Origin: Scalesia atractyloides | Lineage: Eukaryota; Streptophyta; Magnoliopsida; Asterales; Asteraceae | Assembly (NCBI GenBank): GCA_947069175.1 | Contig: CAMTDV010000012.1 | Location: forward strand, 36,798,341 to 36,862,340 | Length of the DNA: 64,000 nucleotides | Reading direction: 5' to 3' | Part shown: one piece after another, positions 33,951 to 45,485 of the stretch | Numbering within the stretch: position 1 is the stretch's first letter | Layout: each line of letters starts with the position of its first letter | Translations under genes and position numbers: made by a program | The notes under the pieces: model-generated | Told to the model about the DNA's origin: nothing | Database searches by the model: none | The model's input: the letters and a program-made list of their open reading frames with translations, nothing else

Positions 33951-34085
33951 CCATAGAGCAACCTGTAGAAATCATGGACTTCGGTAAGAAGCGTTTAAGA
34001 CAAAGTCGAATACCGATAGTTAGAGTGCGTTGGTAGTCAAAACAAGGACCTGATGGACTTGGGAACGTGAAATATACTCTCACCC
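33951..34085 (+). pseudogene. Chromodomain-tail remnant in element C
   Basis: In frame: EQPVEIMDFGKKRLRQSRIP then IVRVRW, matching the integrase tail of element A, then a TAG and a frame change before the GNVK region. It shows that C descends from a full element by internal loss of pol. Confidence 0.85.
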
Positions 34086-34133
34086 GTTTTAAATCAAACC
34101 TATCATACTTAAATTTCAGGATGAAATTTCTAA

Positions 34134-34146
34134 AAGTAGGGGATAC
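34134..34146 (+). other. Polypurine tract of element C
   Basis: AAAAGTAGGGGATAC immediately before the 3' LTR start. Confidence 0.75.
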
Positions 34147-34954
34147 TGTAACATTTTTCGTAAAACGGGTTTTAAAACCTGCTCCGTTTTGTAATGCAAG
34201 TATATATTCGTACGCGATTATGTCAAACATTTAAAATTTTGTTATTAGTATTAAATAATAAATAATAATATAATAATAATAATATATAAAGTTTAAATAA
34301 ATAATAAAATAGGTAATAAAACAATAATAACATAAACAAAAATTTAACAATAAAAATAAAATAGAAAAAAAGGGTGGAGGACCGCAGGTATCGAACCCGG
34401 GTCTTCACCCAAACAAAACACACAACACACCACTACACTACACACAATAGCTGATTTAATCCTAAAACGAATAAATCTTATACCGAAACAACACACTAAA
34501 CCCCTTTTCAAAACACCGCCTATAACAGCTGTAACTCCCCAAACCATTAACAAATTATGTTTCAATCACGAATTTAATTGAAGAAATTTTTTTTACAATC
34601 ATGAATTAACATTCAATCATGGTCAAAACAATTATGTAAATTAAGTCGATCATCAATTTTCTTTTTGAAACCGTTGAAACTGAAAACCAACTAAAGACAA
34701 CACCTTCAACTATAAATAGAGATCTTAGTAGCGATACAGAACTCGCTCACACACTTGCAAAACAACTCTCTGCTCACTCTATGTTCTTAAAACATTCACC
34801 GGAATTTCTTGCTATCGCCGGAGACATCACCGGAGGAATCAAGCATCTTCAGTTCGGTACAATCATCTAAATTTTGTTTTCTTTTCAATTACCTTGTGAT
34901 CGGTTAATGCAAAACAAACCATTCCTCAAGTTTATATAATCGAGTAGAGGTTTA

Positions 34955-35033
34955 ACCGGGTTACACGCACAATCCAGGGTGGACTGTGTGCAATACAAAC
35001 ACAGTTGCCCGGGTTGGAATCCATCGTGCTGTC
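34955..35033 (+). other. tRNA-like module 3 equivalent in element C
   Basis: ACCGGGTTACACGCACAATC then GGGTGGACTGTGTG: the hairpin is degenerate (CACAATCCA against TGGACTGTGTG). The B-box region is damaged (CCCGGGTTGGAATCC). Confidence 0.6.
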
Positions 35034-35120
35034 AATTGCTGAATCAAAACAAATCTTTTAATACTTGCATATAATAACTGTGAGTAAGTGTATAAAACTA
35101 ATATAAATCAAAGTTATTTC

Positions 35121-35200
35121 GGCTTAGCCACATAGCCCAGTTGGTAGGGCTGTGTGCAACGTAACGCGGGGGCGCGGGTTCGACCCCGGCTATGTGCAAC
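35121..35200 (+). other. tRNA-like module 2 equivalent in element C (A and B boxes)
   Basis: TAGCCCAGTTGG fits the A-box consensus and GGTTCGACCC the B box. The D arm pairs (AGCCC...GGGCT), and outer segments CACATAG and CTATGTG could form a 7-bp closing stem. The most tRNA-like copy in this LTR, but there is no ordinary anticodon arm. Confidence 0.68.
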
Positions 35201-35299
35201 GCTTCGATGTTATAACAAAATCTTTTTAATTAAATAAATTATGATTTAACTTAGTATATATATATATATTATATAATAATTAAAAATCAAGATTACTTC

Positions 35300-35377
35300 G
35301 GGTTAGACACGTAGCTCAGTTGGTAGAGCTGCGTGCACGTATACGAGAGGTCATGAGTTCGATTCTTACATGATGCC
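35300..35377 (+). other. tRNA-like module 1 equivalent in element C
   Basis: GGGTTAGACACG, TAGCTCAGTTGG (35312-35323, exact A box), GGTAGAGC, and AGTTCGATTC (35356-35365, B-box-like). A run of seven T at 35431-35437 could act as a Pol III terminator. Confidence 0.7.
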
Positions 35378-36421
35378 AATAGTCACGCGGTCAAACCGGT
35401 TCGACCCGGTCAACCTTGAAAAGGGATATATTTTTTTAAATAAACTTTTCTTTATTTTCTCCAAAAATCCCTAATATATATATATATATTTATGTGTGTG
35501 TGTATATATATATATAAATGGACTTTTTAAGCATAAAATTTATAATAGATCCCATAAAATAGTCTAGAAATCCTAATAAAAGGCATTAAATAAATATGTA
35601 AATTCAAATAAAAGAAATGTATTTACCGAATTATTATGTGAATATTTAGGTTAGTTTCATTCGTCGGTTGGAATCTTTAATCGTGCGCATTCGTTATCAA
35701 TTCAAGAAGCGCACCCGCTGTGAGTGAATTCTTACAAACCTTCCCTTTTTATTCAAGTTTTGGGGTGTATCATGTGTCGTTTATTTATATCGATTATTCA
35801 AATCTCGTGCTATCACCATTATATGATCTAACGTGCTATGTGACATGGTTGTTTATTGCTATTGTGGTTATACTTTCTCATTTCAGTCAAGCATTCACAC
35901 TAGGCCCATCAGTTCCCTGTATAGACGGGTAGAGCATCGCGTACCTAATTAGATTGGCTCCGTTTGATTGAAGCTTGATCTCATATCATTTATCATGCTC
36001 ATGTGTACTTTGCTAGATGATTATGTGGTTTGTGGATTGTTTACATATACGTTTGTTCATATTTGGTTTATGCATATTTTTATTAAATTAATCAACAATA
36101 TCATTTCTTTCTAATGTTTAAACGGGTTCACTCGCCAACTTTTGTTGACCCAAAACTCTATTTTGACACATGATACAAGTGATCAGGCTGAAGCAAGGAA
36201 CACTAAGGATTGGGCCTTAGAAGAAGAATAAATCATTACTTGATTGTCATGTTTAGAACATTTGGTGTTTGTATGGTTTGTGTGTTGATTGGAATATTTC
36301 TTTTTTTTAATTTGATATAATAAATATAAAACTTCTATAATAGTAAATGTCATGAGCTTTGATGAAAACCCAATCATGCCCCGACTACCATTTCCGCTGC
36401 GGGTCAGGGTGTGACATCTTG

Positions 36422-37480
36422 GTTGCCACAACACTGGGCCCCGCGCGCCTCTTCTTTTTCGAATATGGGCCAACACCCAAATTCTTCAGCGCACCTGCGT
36501 CATGGCGCAACATACTAAGTAACCCGAAAGGATGCAAGTAACAAACAAGAAATACTTACCACTTCCAGGAAGAGGGGCTGCTGAATCCGCACGTCGAGGC
36601 AACTCGAAGTTCCCAAGAATCTGGGAGTACCAAGTTGGTTCCTCCGGATTAAGCGGAATGTTCTGCATCCGCCCATTCTCCCTTTCAAAAGCCGCTATGT
36701 ACAACACAACCCCTGCAAAAATGCGCATGGTTAAGTCACAACGCACAAGGAGAAATAACACAATAATGAAGCTTACTCTTGTCATCCTCCATGTACACCG
36801 GTTTCTCACGGCGATCGGACTTCCATAATAAGCTCATACCGGCAGCAACCAACGCCCTCTACGGCAACTGAACGACCAGAATTTCCTTCATATCTTGATA
36901 CCATGACACTTGATCTGGTATCGACATCATCTCCATCGGGATGTCTTCGGCTCCGTGGAAATGCATCTGCAGAGGGATAACCCCAACTTTAATGAAGAAA
37001 AACTTATGCTTCCAATCATGATATAACTTGGGAGGAATGTGCATGATCTTCTTCACCTGTATATGGTGCTGGAAGGAGTAGAAACCCAACGAGCAGTAAA
37101 GTTGGTAAAACACCCGAAACCGGTTGACGGTTGGGTGGACGCCCATAGAACGACACAGGAATTCAAAATGTTTAATCCGAACCATTCCCATTGGATTTAG
37201 CTAGGAAATATGGAAGCGGTAGTGGTCTAGGATGTCCAAGAAAAACTTTGTCGCCGGCAGCCAGAAATTGTCATAGGCAAAGTAATCAAAGAAAAGTGTG
37301 ATGAAGCCAGGGGGGGCGCCTGCGCACATTGTCCCCTTTGGAAAGGTATTGGGCACCCCATTCCTCAGGGAACCGGAAGCCGACAACGAGCCGCTGAAAA
37401 CTACTTGTTGACCATTTCAACGCATGCAAGGAACTAGGAGTTTCTAAGACACGGTACTCTCAGGCTTTTCTCCGGTCGAC
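36422..37480 (-). pseudogene. Element D antisense ORF, N-terminal half
   Basis: Starts at MSTGEKPESTVS (ATG at 37480). A frame at 37201-37386 encodes FPKGTMCAGAPPGFITLFFD, a stop follows, then 36859-37191 encodes MGMVRIKHFEFLCRSMGVHP, FRVFYQLYCSLGFYSF and DWKHKFFFIKVGVIPL. These are hallmarks of the plant 'putative transposase, gypsy type' family. A further piece (36486-36840) is in other frames. The family name is historical; no catalytic residues are known to me. Cut by the insertion of C at 36417-36421. Confidence 0.75.
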
Positions 37481-38008
37481 ATTTTAGTGAACGGAAGAAA
37501 CAAGAATCAAAAACGGTTTGGAAAGGAGAAACAAGAAGAAATATGAAGAGATAAGTGAATTCTAACCTAGGCGAATCACCTATTTATACCCATCGCATTT
37601 AATGCGATGGGGAAGTGTGACGCCTCCTCAGACCCAGTAGCGAATCCACAGGTGACATGTGGAGGGCAAGTGGTAAGCTGACGGGTGCCACGATCGCGTG
37701 ACAGGTACTTTCTCTGCAATTCATTAATGAAAAGGCAGCTGCGCTATTGACAGCCTACTACAACCATCAGAAGTCACTTCCGCCCCACTTTTTTCTCAAC
37801 AACTTGCATGGAAACCTGTCAGCTTTACGAAATTCAAATTTCAAAGATCTTATCCTGAGCGACGGTTTCCTCCACCCAAGGGTTTCCTTTAATCCCTTAC
37901 TCGCAGAGGCCTTAATGATTTGTAGCCGATGAAATAAGCGCACATACATGAGTTTTTATAGTCCAGCACTCGATCTACTTGCTAAGTTGCGCATAGGAGC
38001 ACCACTGG
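37481..38008. other. Region between antisense ORF and 3' LTR of D
   Basis: Promoter-side region of the antisense ORF. On the minus strand, GTATAAATAGGTGATTCGCC (37572-37591) is a TATA-like box about 90-110 bp upstream of the ORF start. The rest shows no coding frame. Confidence 0.55.
37578..37590 (-). promoter_or_regulatory. TATA-like box upstream of antisense ORF
   Basis: TATAAATAGG on the minus strand, about 100 bp upstream of the ATG at 37480. The spacing suits an RNA polymerase II promoter driving the antisense ORF independently of the LTR. Confidence 0.5.
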
Positions 38009-38020
38009 ACTAGGGGGACT
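38009..38020 (+). other. Polypurine tract of element D
   Basis: ACTAGGGGGACT directly before the TGGAGGG start of the 3' LTR. Confidence 0.72.
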
Positions 38021-39050
38021 TGGAGGGCTATGGTCCCAAAAACCCCGCGCTTGCGCAAGATACCATACCCTCATAATGATAACAGGTCACTTGAATAACC
38101 TTGCGCGCTACCTGCAATGGTACGCCAACCCTGAAGACACCAGGTTGCTTAACAAACCTTGCGCACCTTGCGCAATGGCAAGTTAAACCTGAAAGCGCAG
38201 GTCCCAGACCCTTCGCTAATTAAACAAGCTTCTAGCTATGAATTCCTAAAACCTTGCGCCGACTCCCCAACCCTTTTGGGAGTTGTACAAGGCCAAGACT
38301 AAGATGAGAGCAATTCATACTTAGTCTTGAAAATAAAAGAACTTGATCCCTACAAGTTCACGCTGGCCAAAAAACACGGATAAGGCCACGGGGTAAGAAG
38401 AAGCGCAAAGAGGCATTGATCAAGTACAAAAGTACAAAGGACAGAGTTGTGACCCAATAACCGCTTGACAGGTTGTGCCAGACCACGTTGCACGATGAGG
38501 AGTCGTGCAAAGGACAAAAAGTACGCAAGGACGTACGCGTGGCACCAACCAGCTCACGCCATCAACTGTCACACGATCCCGCTAACGGCTGATGACTGAA
38601 CAGACAACAAGGACAACTGTCGGACACGTGGCCTCATCCACCGTGCGCCAAGTGCTCTTCCTGGCATGGACTGTAACATTTGGGGTGTGACATGGACCAC
38701 TAACGGTCGTAGCAGAGGAGACAGAATGGACATTCCTGGTTGTCGGTTCTAGGCCCAAGGCCCATCAGCTCATCTCCTGCACACATCTCTCCGGCTATAA
38801 AGAAACGATCGCACCTCGAGGTAAAACACACCGATTCTTGCTCACTCACTAATTGCTTGCATTATCCTTTGCAAAGCTAGGTACTTATTCTCACGCCGGA
38901 GTGTGGTCACGGAGAAAACCCTCCCCTTTTCTCCTGTGGCGAGACTAACGGTGTTTTCACTTTTGTAGTGAGCTTGAATCAACATCATATCGACGAGCAA
39001 ATGAGAGATAACCTTTATATACAGAGACCTTGTGCCAGAACCTAGATATC
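38021..39050 (+). repeat. 3' LTR of element D
   Basis: Starts TGGAGGGCTATGG. Bases 38047-38468 are absent from the 5' LTR. From 38469 on it matches 21149-21712 with about 5% difference by eye, apart from the 26-bp addition at 38672-38697. Similarity to the 5' LTR ends at 39050, but the real LTR end could lie farther right if the 5' copy is truncated. TATAAAG at 38796-38802. Confidence 0.8.
38672..38692. mobile_element. 21-bp chromovirus LTR scar with TSD
   Basis: TGTAACATTT joined to GGGGTGTGACA: the exact first 10 and last 11 bases of the A/C-type LTR, with nothing between. Flanked by perfect TSDs tggac (38667-38671 and 38693-38697). The 5' LTR of D has the empty site (ccagggaccactaacgg near 21352-21368). 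So an LTR or element inserted here and lost everything but its tips. Confidence 0.85.
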
Positions 39051-40306
39051 TCCGGATATAGTTTGATCTAGTGTTTCTTCAAACCGTATATCTGAATAGG
39101 AATTTAGATCAGTTTTTTATGTTTCAGTTTTGATTTTGGATTCTTGGAACATTCATAGCTACTATTTTAAGGAGGGGAGGGAGAATACGTATTTAATGAA
39201 GATTATTAAGGTGGAGAAATCATTATCCCTAACTAATAAACCAATTAAAGATTCTCACCTCAATTTTTCTCTAGACTTCCATGGACTCGCTAAACAAATG
39301 AATAGAGTTCGCTAAACTCCCTAAACCTTTTTTAACAAGTAATTTAATACTATAACTAGTATTAAGGCTCTGTATTGCAGCGATTGTCGTAAAATTGTGT
39401 TAAGTAGTATCAATGCTATATCACTGTCAGCGGCCACCAACACCGGAAAAACTCGTAAAAAATAAATAAAAACAGAACAAAATATTATCGAGCGAAAAGC
39501 AGACGTAAAATCTTTGAATCGCGCACGCTCATTGCAGAGAAATTAAACCGAAACCTAAAACATAGAAACAAATAACTAAGTCAATCCAGGACTCGCGCAT
39601 TAGATGAGCTTGTCAAACGGAGAAAATAGATGTGTTGCGATGGGCCAGTCAAACAGGAAAAAATATACAAAAAATGTTGAACTCCACACGCATGTTGCAG
39701 TACGTTAACTCACAAAATTTAGAACGACACGGAAAACTTGAGAAAGATGAAAAGTATGATGAACCAAAATTGAAAATAAAAAAGAGTTGGGATTAAATTG
39801 TACAAGATGAAAAACAGTGGGTTAAAAGTAAAAAATACAAAGGGTCTAAATTGCAAAATTGAAGTTATTTATTAATTTTAAATAAAGATAAAGATAAAAA
39901 TTTGTGATACCTATATATTAGTTATTAATATTATTATTAAAAGGAATTTATTAAATAAATATAAATAAAATTTATAAGATTGAATGAGAGAATGTCATGT
40001 GTCATTATTTGAAATCTTTTATTACAAGTTAGATTATATATAAAAATATAATTTACCATTTCATTAACTGAAAAAACATATAACTAAATAAAAACATGAA
40101 TGTATTGGTTATAATTATTATATTCTAAATATTGTAATTCGACACCATAACGTGCTCCACACAATCTACTTGAAAGGAGTGGCGTGTAGTAGAATTTCGC
40201 AATTTGAAAAGGACGGGATCTTTGATCATCTTTTCATTTGTTTAAGGATCTGGTTCGTACTCTAGTGATCGACATCTTTTAGTATCATATTATGTAATAT
40301 GATCCA
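39051..40306. other. Anonymous AT-rich DNA
   Basis: No convincing gene, LTR terminus or repeat. Short open frames look incidental. It may include the true end of element D and older degraded elements. Confidence 0.5.
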
Positions 40307-42658
40307 TGAAACGCTCCCCCTTTTCTAGACTTACCATATTTGAAAAGTTGTATTCACATTTCTATTTTAAGAAACATTGTAATTCGTATTTCATTTCAAT
40401 CTCGAGACTTTATTCATAATGGGAATTCACTTTAATACTCGTACGTGTTACCTTTCATATTTGTGTTATATACTCAATCAATCTTTAAATACGTTTTAAT
40501 ATGCAAAACCGGGACTTAAAATACACTTTTGATACCTAAAAACAAGCTACAATACAGAGAACGACATAAAATAACCTAGTTACAAAGTGCATAGACTAAA
40601 AGTGAGCAAAGCCAAAAACTTTTCCACATCCTTTCTCCTCCAATCACCTTCCACCTTTTTACGCCAAACATATTTCATCCTTCTCCACCTTCTTTTTCCT
40701 CCAATCACCTTCCAACTTCATTAACTCGCAAACCCTAACCCCCACTTATAAATATAAACCTCCACCACCTCCTAAACATTTTCCACACACCAAATCTTCT
40801 CTCAAACTCCCAAATTCTCTCAAGTCTTCCAAGCAAGGAAGAAAATTCTAAGTGTTCTAAGTGAGTTTTCACTCACTTTTATTCCTATGTCTTCTTCATT
40901 TCTTCTTTCAAACTACTTGAACAACCTTAGGAGGTTTCTACAAGTTTTCCATGGCAAACTAAGATGGAACCTCACCATATTTGAGGTCCAAAGTAGTATA
41001 AAAAATCTGCTTTGATGTATCTTTTTATTTCATGTATATTTTACTTGAAACTTAGTGGAATCTTATACCCACCATGCTCCCAACTAAGCTCATAGTTTTG
41101 GGTTTGTATAGTGGTTGATTTCCATAAGAAAAAGGCTCAAAACCTTTATAAAATCTTGCCCTAAAAAGTCCCAAGTAACTTCAAAGTGTTGAAACGATCC
41201 AAGCTTTCAACCTTCAAAGTTGAAAGACTTATGTTTTGGTGAAGGTGTGAACAATGGAAGCCTTGTCTTTCCAACCATGATTTCACCTGCCTCACTTGTT
41301 TTAATGGCGAGAATACCTAAGTAGCTTCCAAGAATCAAAGTAAGTTAACCTCGCCTCGCCTCCAACATTTGCAATGTTGGGTATGACACGCTCGGGTTGT
41401 TCTTACTTGGCTACTTAGCAAATTAGTTAGTTGTATTTTCTTACTTTATTCATGACCAGCCGGGTCGTCAACTAAGTTGATGACTTTGTGCTTTGGTGAA
41501 TCATACAATGAGGTTTAATCCTACTTACATGCTTGACTTATATGATAACACATGATGGACTAAATTATAACATATCCTATATAATATATAATACATATCC
41601 ATAAACCGAATTCTTGATACTAACCGGTTTATGGTTAGATGTCATGAACTTAGGTTTGATTATCTTCGTTACTAGAATCCTCGTTTGTGATTCTAATGGG
41701 CAAGTTAGGAGCCATTAAAACACATGAAAACATAGTGTCCAAACGAGTATCTAGACTAGCTATATTTTCGTTACACATATACTTTTTCATATTAATTCCG
41801 AATCCAAAATTTCCCAGGAATTCCAAATACTCACACACCTTCATTTCCCCGGTGTAGGGTAACATTGGTACTCCACCTTCAATGACTCGTCAACTCATGC
41901 TACTTTAGAAAGCTTTACAAAACCGTGAGTATACATGACCCCTTTTTCGTTTTCACACTTTCGGGTGCAATACATATATCATATAAAAACTCACACGAAC
42001 ACTTATACACAAACACATTATTCATACAATCGTATCCAACTTAAATGCTTTATACGTTCGTACTTAGAAATACTTACATGCTAGAAACTTTACATGCACG
42101 ATACTTTGTCATTTACTTCATACAAGCCTCCCTTAACATATAGCGCTATAGGATTAACGCACCGCCCGTATTCTTGAAGTCATATTAAGTGAAACAAAAC
42201 GGTCTTGTCGTTGCCACGACAATATTACGCTAGCGGGAATCTTTGGGTTGACAAGTAGATGTTGCATGCTAGCTTATGTTATGTTATGCCTTAGTATACC
42301 TTCTTATCATGTGGATCTCGATAAACTCTTTTATACATATGCTAGTACACCAGAACTTGTATGCTCGTCAATACTTTATGTGTTGACATGTTACTTTAAT
42401 ATGTATTGCATGATTGTGATCATGACGCGTTGAAAAGAATCTAGTAGGAAGGACTAGAAACGCACTAAACTTTAATTCAAGTTTATTAGTTTAGTCATAT
42501 GATACTTGTTGTACTTTGTTTTCAAATCATGTACTTGAACAGTTAGCAATGACATGAGAATTTACTTTTTAAACACTTGTCATATTTAGTCGTTATGAAG
42601 TCTCTTGCAATCTATTTTGTCCTGCCTCGATGTTTCCGCCATCGGTTGGGGTGTGACA
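40307..42658 (+). repeat. Solo LTR, B/E-related chromovirus family
   Basis: Begins TGAAACGCTCCCCC (mutated from TGTAACGC) and ends CCATCGGTTGGGGTGTGACA. TSD atcca (40302-40306) against ataca (42659-42663), one mismatch. TATAAATA at 40747-40754, followed by the R-like ttttccacacaccaaatctt. Shares the tatagcgctata motif (near 42140) and the ccgatgtttccgcc-like end with LTRs B, E and the solo LTR at 49463. No adjoining primer-binding site, hence solo. Confidence 0.85.
40747..40754 (+). promoter_or_regulatory. TATA-like box in solo LTR
   Basis: TATAAATA at the position equivalent to the TATA-like boxes of LTR B and the solo LTR at 49463-51617. Confidence 0.45.
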
Positions 42659-45485
42659 ATACATGCGTAGATTATGCTTCTAGTCTTGGACAACAAAGTT
42701 GGTTGTGTCGGAAGTCTGATGTGCTATTAATTATTCATATTTCTATGGATATTTACCTCCATTTACATGTACTTTTGAGGCATTATTATGAGAAAACAAT
42801 ACCTAAATCGTTCTTTTTCGATTTTGTAGGAATTGAAGGTCCAAAACTAAAAAGAAGCGAAAAACAATGAAAAAAGGATGAATAATGCAGATTTTCAAGA
42901 TGCACGCCCACGCACCCCATAAATAGAGGTCACCCCCTCTCATTTCAAGCATGCCTTGTGCCTGGTGGTTCCTTGTTCTGTTGGCCTTGTTGTGCCTTTT
43001 GTATTCTAAGCCTTGGCGTGCAAAGTCTCAATCCAAGGAACTTGGCTCCAAAAGCCTTATGGTACCCTTTTAAGGGACATATCTACTTCTTTGTGTTGAT
43101 GATCCATGGACCATGGTGAATATATGCCCAAGTATGCCATGATCATGATTCTTCCTAAGCTCTCTTTGCTTGGAAGATGAGAGATTATCCTTAAGAAAGG
43201 CATTCATGCCGACCGAGACCTCTTCAAATATAGGATTCCAACATCCTATCTTTGATCATCCACATTAAGAACAAGGTATCGATTAATTAGTTCACTATAT
43301 AAATGTAATAAATGAGAGTTAAGAAACATGTGTTACACACACTTACACTTGATCTTGAAATTAAACATCATATAAGAATGGTAGACGTCATGGTTAAAAG
43401 TGTTAAGATCTTCATGTGGTTGTAATCTATATGTCTTTTCAAACTCTTGGATTAGTTAATCTTAACTAATCTAGCATTATATTTTATCAAATGTGTTTAT
43501 CTATTACCAATTCTTGGTTTATTGTGACAAGATCACTTGGTTCCTTTAAAACTAAATTAGCTTAACAACTTAATTTAACTAAACTAATATATATAATCTA
43601 ACTTAACTTGACTGGTGTGCTTACATACGGTTTCTGGTACCCTTAATCAGATCCGGTGTAAGCTTCTAGTATTGAACCAAATAAATATTACAAGGGGTTT
43701 TCAGGTATGGAACAAGATTCGGTGACAAGCTTCTAGGATCAAACCAGATCTTAGGATAATAAAAGGCTTCTAAAATTACATCAAGATTTTTAGGGTGGCT
43801 TCTAGTAATGCACGAGATACGACTGAGGGGTAAAAGTTAAGAAATGTTAATTAATGGGGTTTGGGTAATCCGACAAAGTAATAAGACACACGAAACTGTT
43901 AGGAAGCACCATCCATATCTCTGATGTGCCTATAAGTGGGATCATGACTATAGAGATCGCAAAGTAACAAGATCAAAGAAGGACTTACCTTATTTATTCA
44001 GTAACTTAACAAATTTGGAGATTAATCGCCTAAGTAATTAATAGATACTACCCATGATCCCATTTGTATGCTTGACATAACTCATTCTAATTAAGTTATA
44101 AAAGGATAATAAAACCAAGATGGCCTTAAAACCAATTTTGTCATGGCATATTGTTTACCTGGGATGATCATATGGAGTATCTCTAGAGTCGTCAACTACA
44201 ACCCAGTCTATCAATATGTTGTGACAAAATTGAGGTAAAGACGATAACCTTAAACGGAGAATCTTCCAATTTTTATGAAAGATAACTTAGATGCTTTAAC
44301 CGTCTTCCTCATTTAATAAATAAACTATATTAAGAGAAACTTATCCAAGAGTCCATATATTACTATTTTGTCTACAAATCAATCTATAAATAAAATCGGT
44401 TAAGATAATAATAAAAGGTTGAGTAGGGGAAGTGTATCCTTGGGCATTTACTTGGTTTCTTATCTAAGTCATACTATACACAATTGATTCTCTACCCGTT
44501 GTGTGTATTTAGTCTAAACAAAAATCATTTTTATAAATTTAAAACTAGCTAAATGATCATGTTCCAAAGTTATTAAATTAACCCACTAAAAGTTATAAAT
44601 TAACTACTACTAAAACACACACATCAAAGTTGAACTATAGCCAATGACTCTTTAACACACTGAACGCTTGCTTTGACATCCTTTCTTGTCGACTCTTACG
44701 CAACCTTGAACCTTTTTTTGTCATTTGGATATTTAAAATGATTTCACAAAGGTTCCTCAAGTTATGTCCCATGTGCAATGTAGTATCCAGGCCTCTATCG
44801 CAACCCGTTTACCTCGAACAGAGTCTTCGCGGTCGATCCATGTGTAACATCATTAAATAATGACGATTAATAGAGGATGTTGAGCTCGTTATTTGAACCG
44901 ACAACACTAAACAAAGCATGCAAAACCACGAATCTTAGGATGTCATGACCTCTAGTGACTATACAATATCACATATAAAGTAAATTCATGTGACTATATA
45001 ATAGAAACAATCACACTTAAAGTGAATTCATGTGGTCGTTGCTACCCTTTAGCCACAGTTATTGAATATAGAATGCTAGATTACAACATCCATTTCTGTC
45101 ACATTTTTTAAAAAAACTTAATGTGGTTAAAACAAACTTTCTAGTGACTATATATTATAAACCATCACACTTTGTGTAAATTCATGTGACCATTGTTACC
45201 CTTTAGCCACACTTAATGGCAGAATGCTTGATTCCGACAAGAAAGATTGGTACCTTTTAGTCTCACTTTAGTTGTTACGGCCACTAACATGATATGCGGT
45301 ATGACACCTACGAGGACTCAAACTTTGATCACGCTTGAACTGGAAAAAAAAAGTGTGGCCGAAGGCATAAGGTCTGTGCTCATATCCTCTTTTTGACGCG
45401 GTGTATGAAAATTATAAATATTATTATATTACTCTATGTATTATTTCACCAAATAATAATATAACTAGTCTTGACATGGTTAATT
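42659..45485. other. Anonymous AT-rich DNA with degenerate repeats
   Basis: No gene recognised. CATAAATAGAGGTCACCCCC at 42920-42939 looks like a promoter TATA context but no element could be built around it. Two copies of a CGGTG..AAGCTTCTAG motif lie at about 43652 and 43716. A degenerate repeat lies at 44951-45211. Confidence 0.5.
44951..45211. repeat. Degenerate tgactata / aattcatgtgac repeat
   Basis: Three related units: about 44951-44993, 44991-45057 and 45141-45211. The core is ctagtgactata ... cacactt ... aattcatgtg, with units 2 and 3 sharing taccctttagccaca. Confidence 0.7.

Larger units (their letters stand above)
29258..36416 (+). mobile_element. Element C: non-autonomous Tekay-type element with TSD
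   Basis: Plus strand. 5' LTR 29258-30894, primer-binding site, leader, gag, anonymous middle, chromodomain-like remnant, polypurine tract, 3' LTR 34147-36416. TSD tcttg at 29253-29257 and 36417-36421 is perfect. Protease, RT, RNase H and most of integrase are absent. It must have been mobilised by proteins of a related element such as A. It lies inside the antisense ORF of element D. Confidence 0.95.
34147..36416 (+). repeat. 3' LTR of element C (2270 bp, with tRNA-like array)
   Basis: TGTAACATTTTTCG...GGTGTGACA. Contains the antisense T-arm-like segment near 34397-34416, TATAAATAG at 34711-34719, and three sense tRNA-like modules at 34955-35377. Long TA/TG microsatellites (about 35260 and 35480-35515) flank the last module. 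Confidence 0.95.
21127..39050 (+). mobile_element. Element D: Tat-lineage Ty3/gypsy element with antisense ORF, decayed, host to element C
   Basis: Plus-strand order: 5' LTR (21127-21712), gag, protease, RT, RNase H, second archaeal-type RNase H, integrase, spacer, an antisense extra ORF (37480-36422 and 29257-27193), polypurine tract, 3' LTR (38021 to about 39050). The dual RNase H and the antisense ORF between pol and 3' LTR mark the Tat lineage; maize Grande is a known example with an antisense ORF. Gag-pol has many stops and frameshifts. No TSD was found, and no primer-binding site follows the 5' LTR. Confidence 0.87.

Noticed and set aside
37201..37386. Separate small host gene upstream of the antisense ORF
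   Set aside because: It is the N-terminal part of the same element D antisense ORF, separated only by a stop.
38672..38692. Chance match to LTR tips
   Set aside because: Both termini are exact, orientation and order are right, and a perfect 5-bp TSD plus an empty site in the other LTR make chance very unlikely.
42920..42939. Promoter of a gene starting near 42950
   Set aside because: A TATA-like context exists, but no coding frame, splice pattern or LTR partner could be found downstream.
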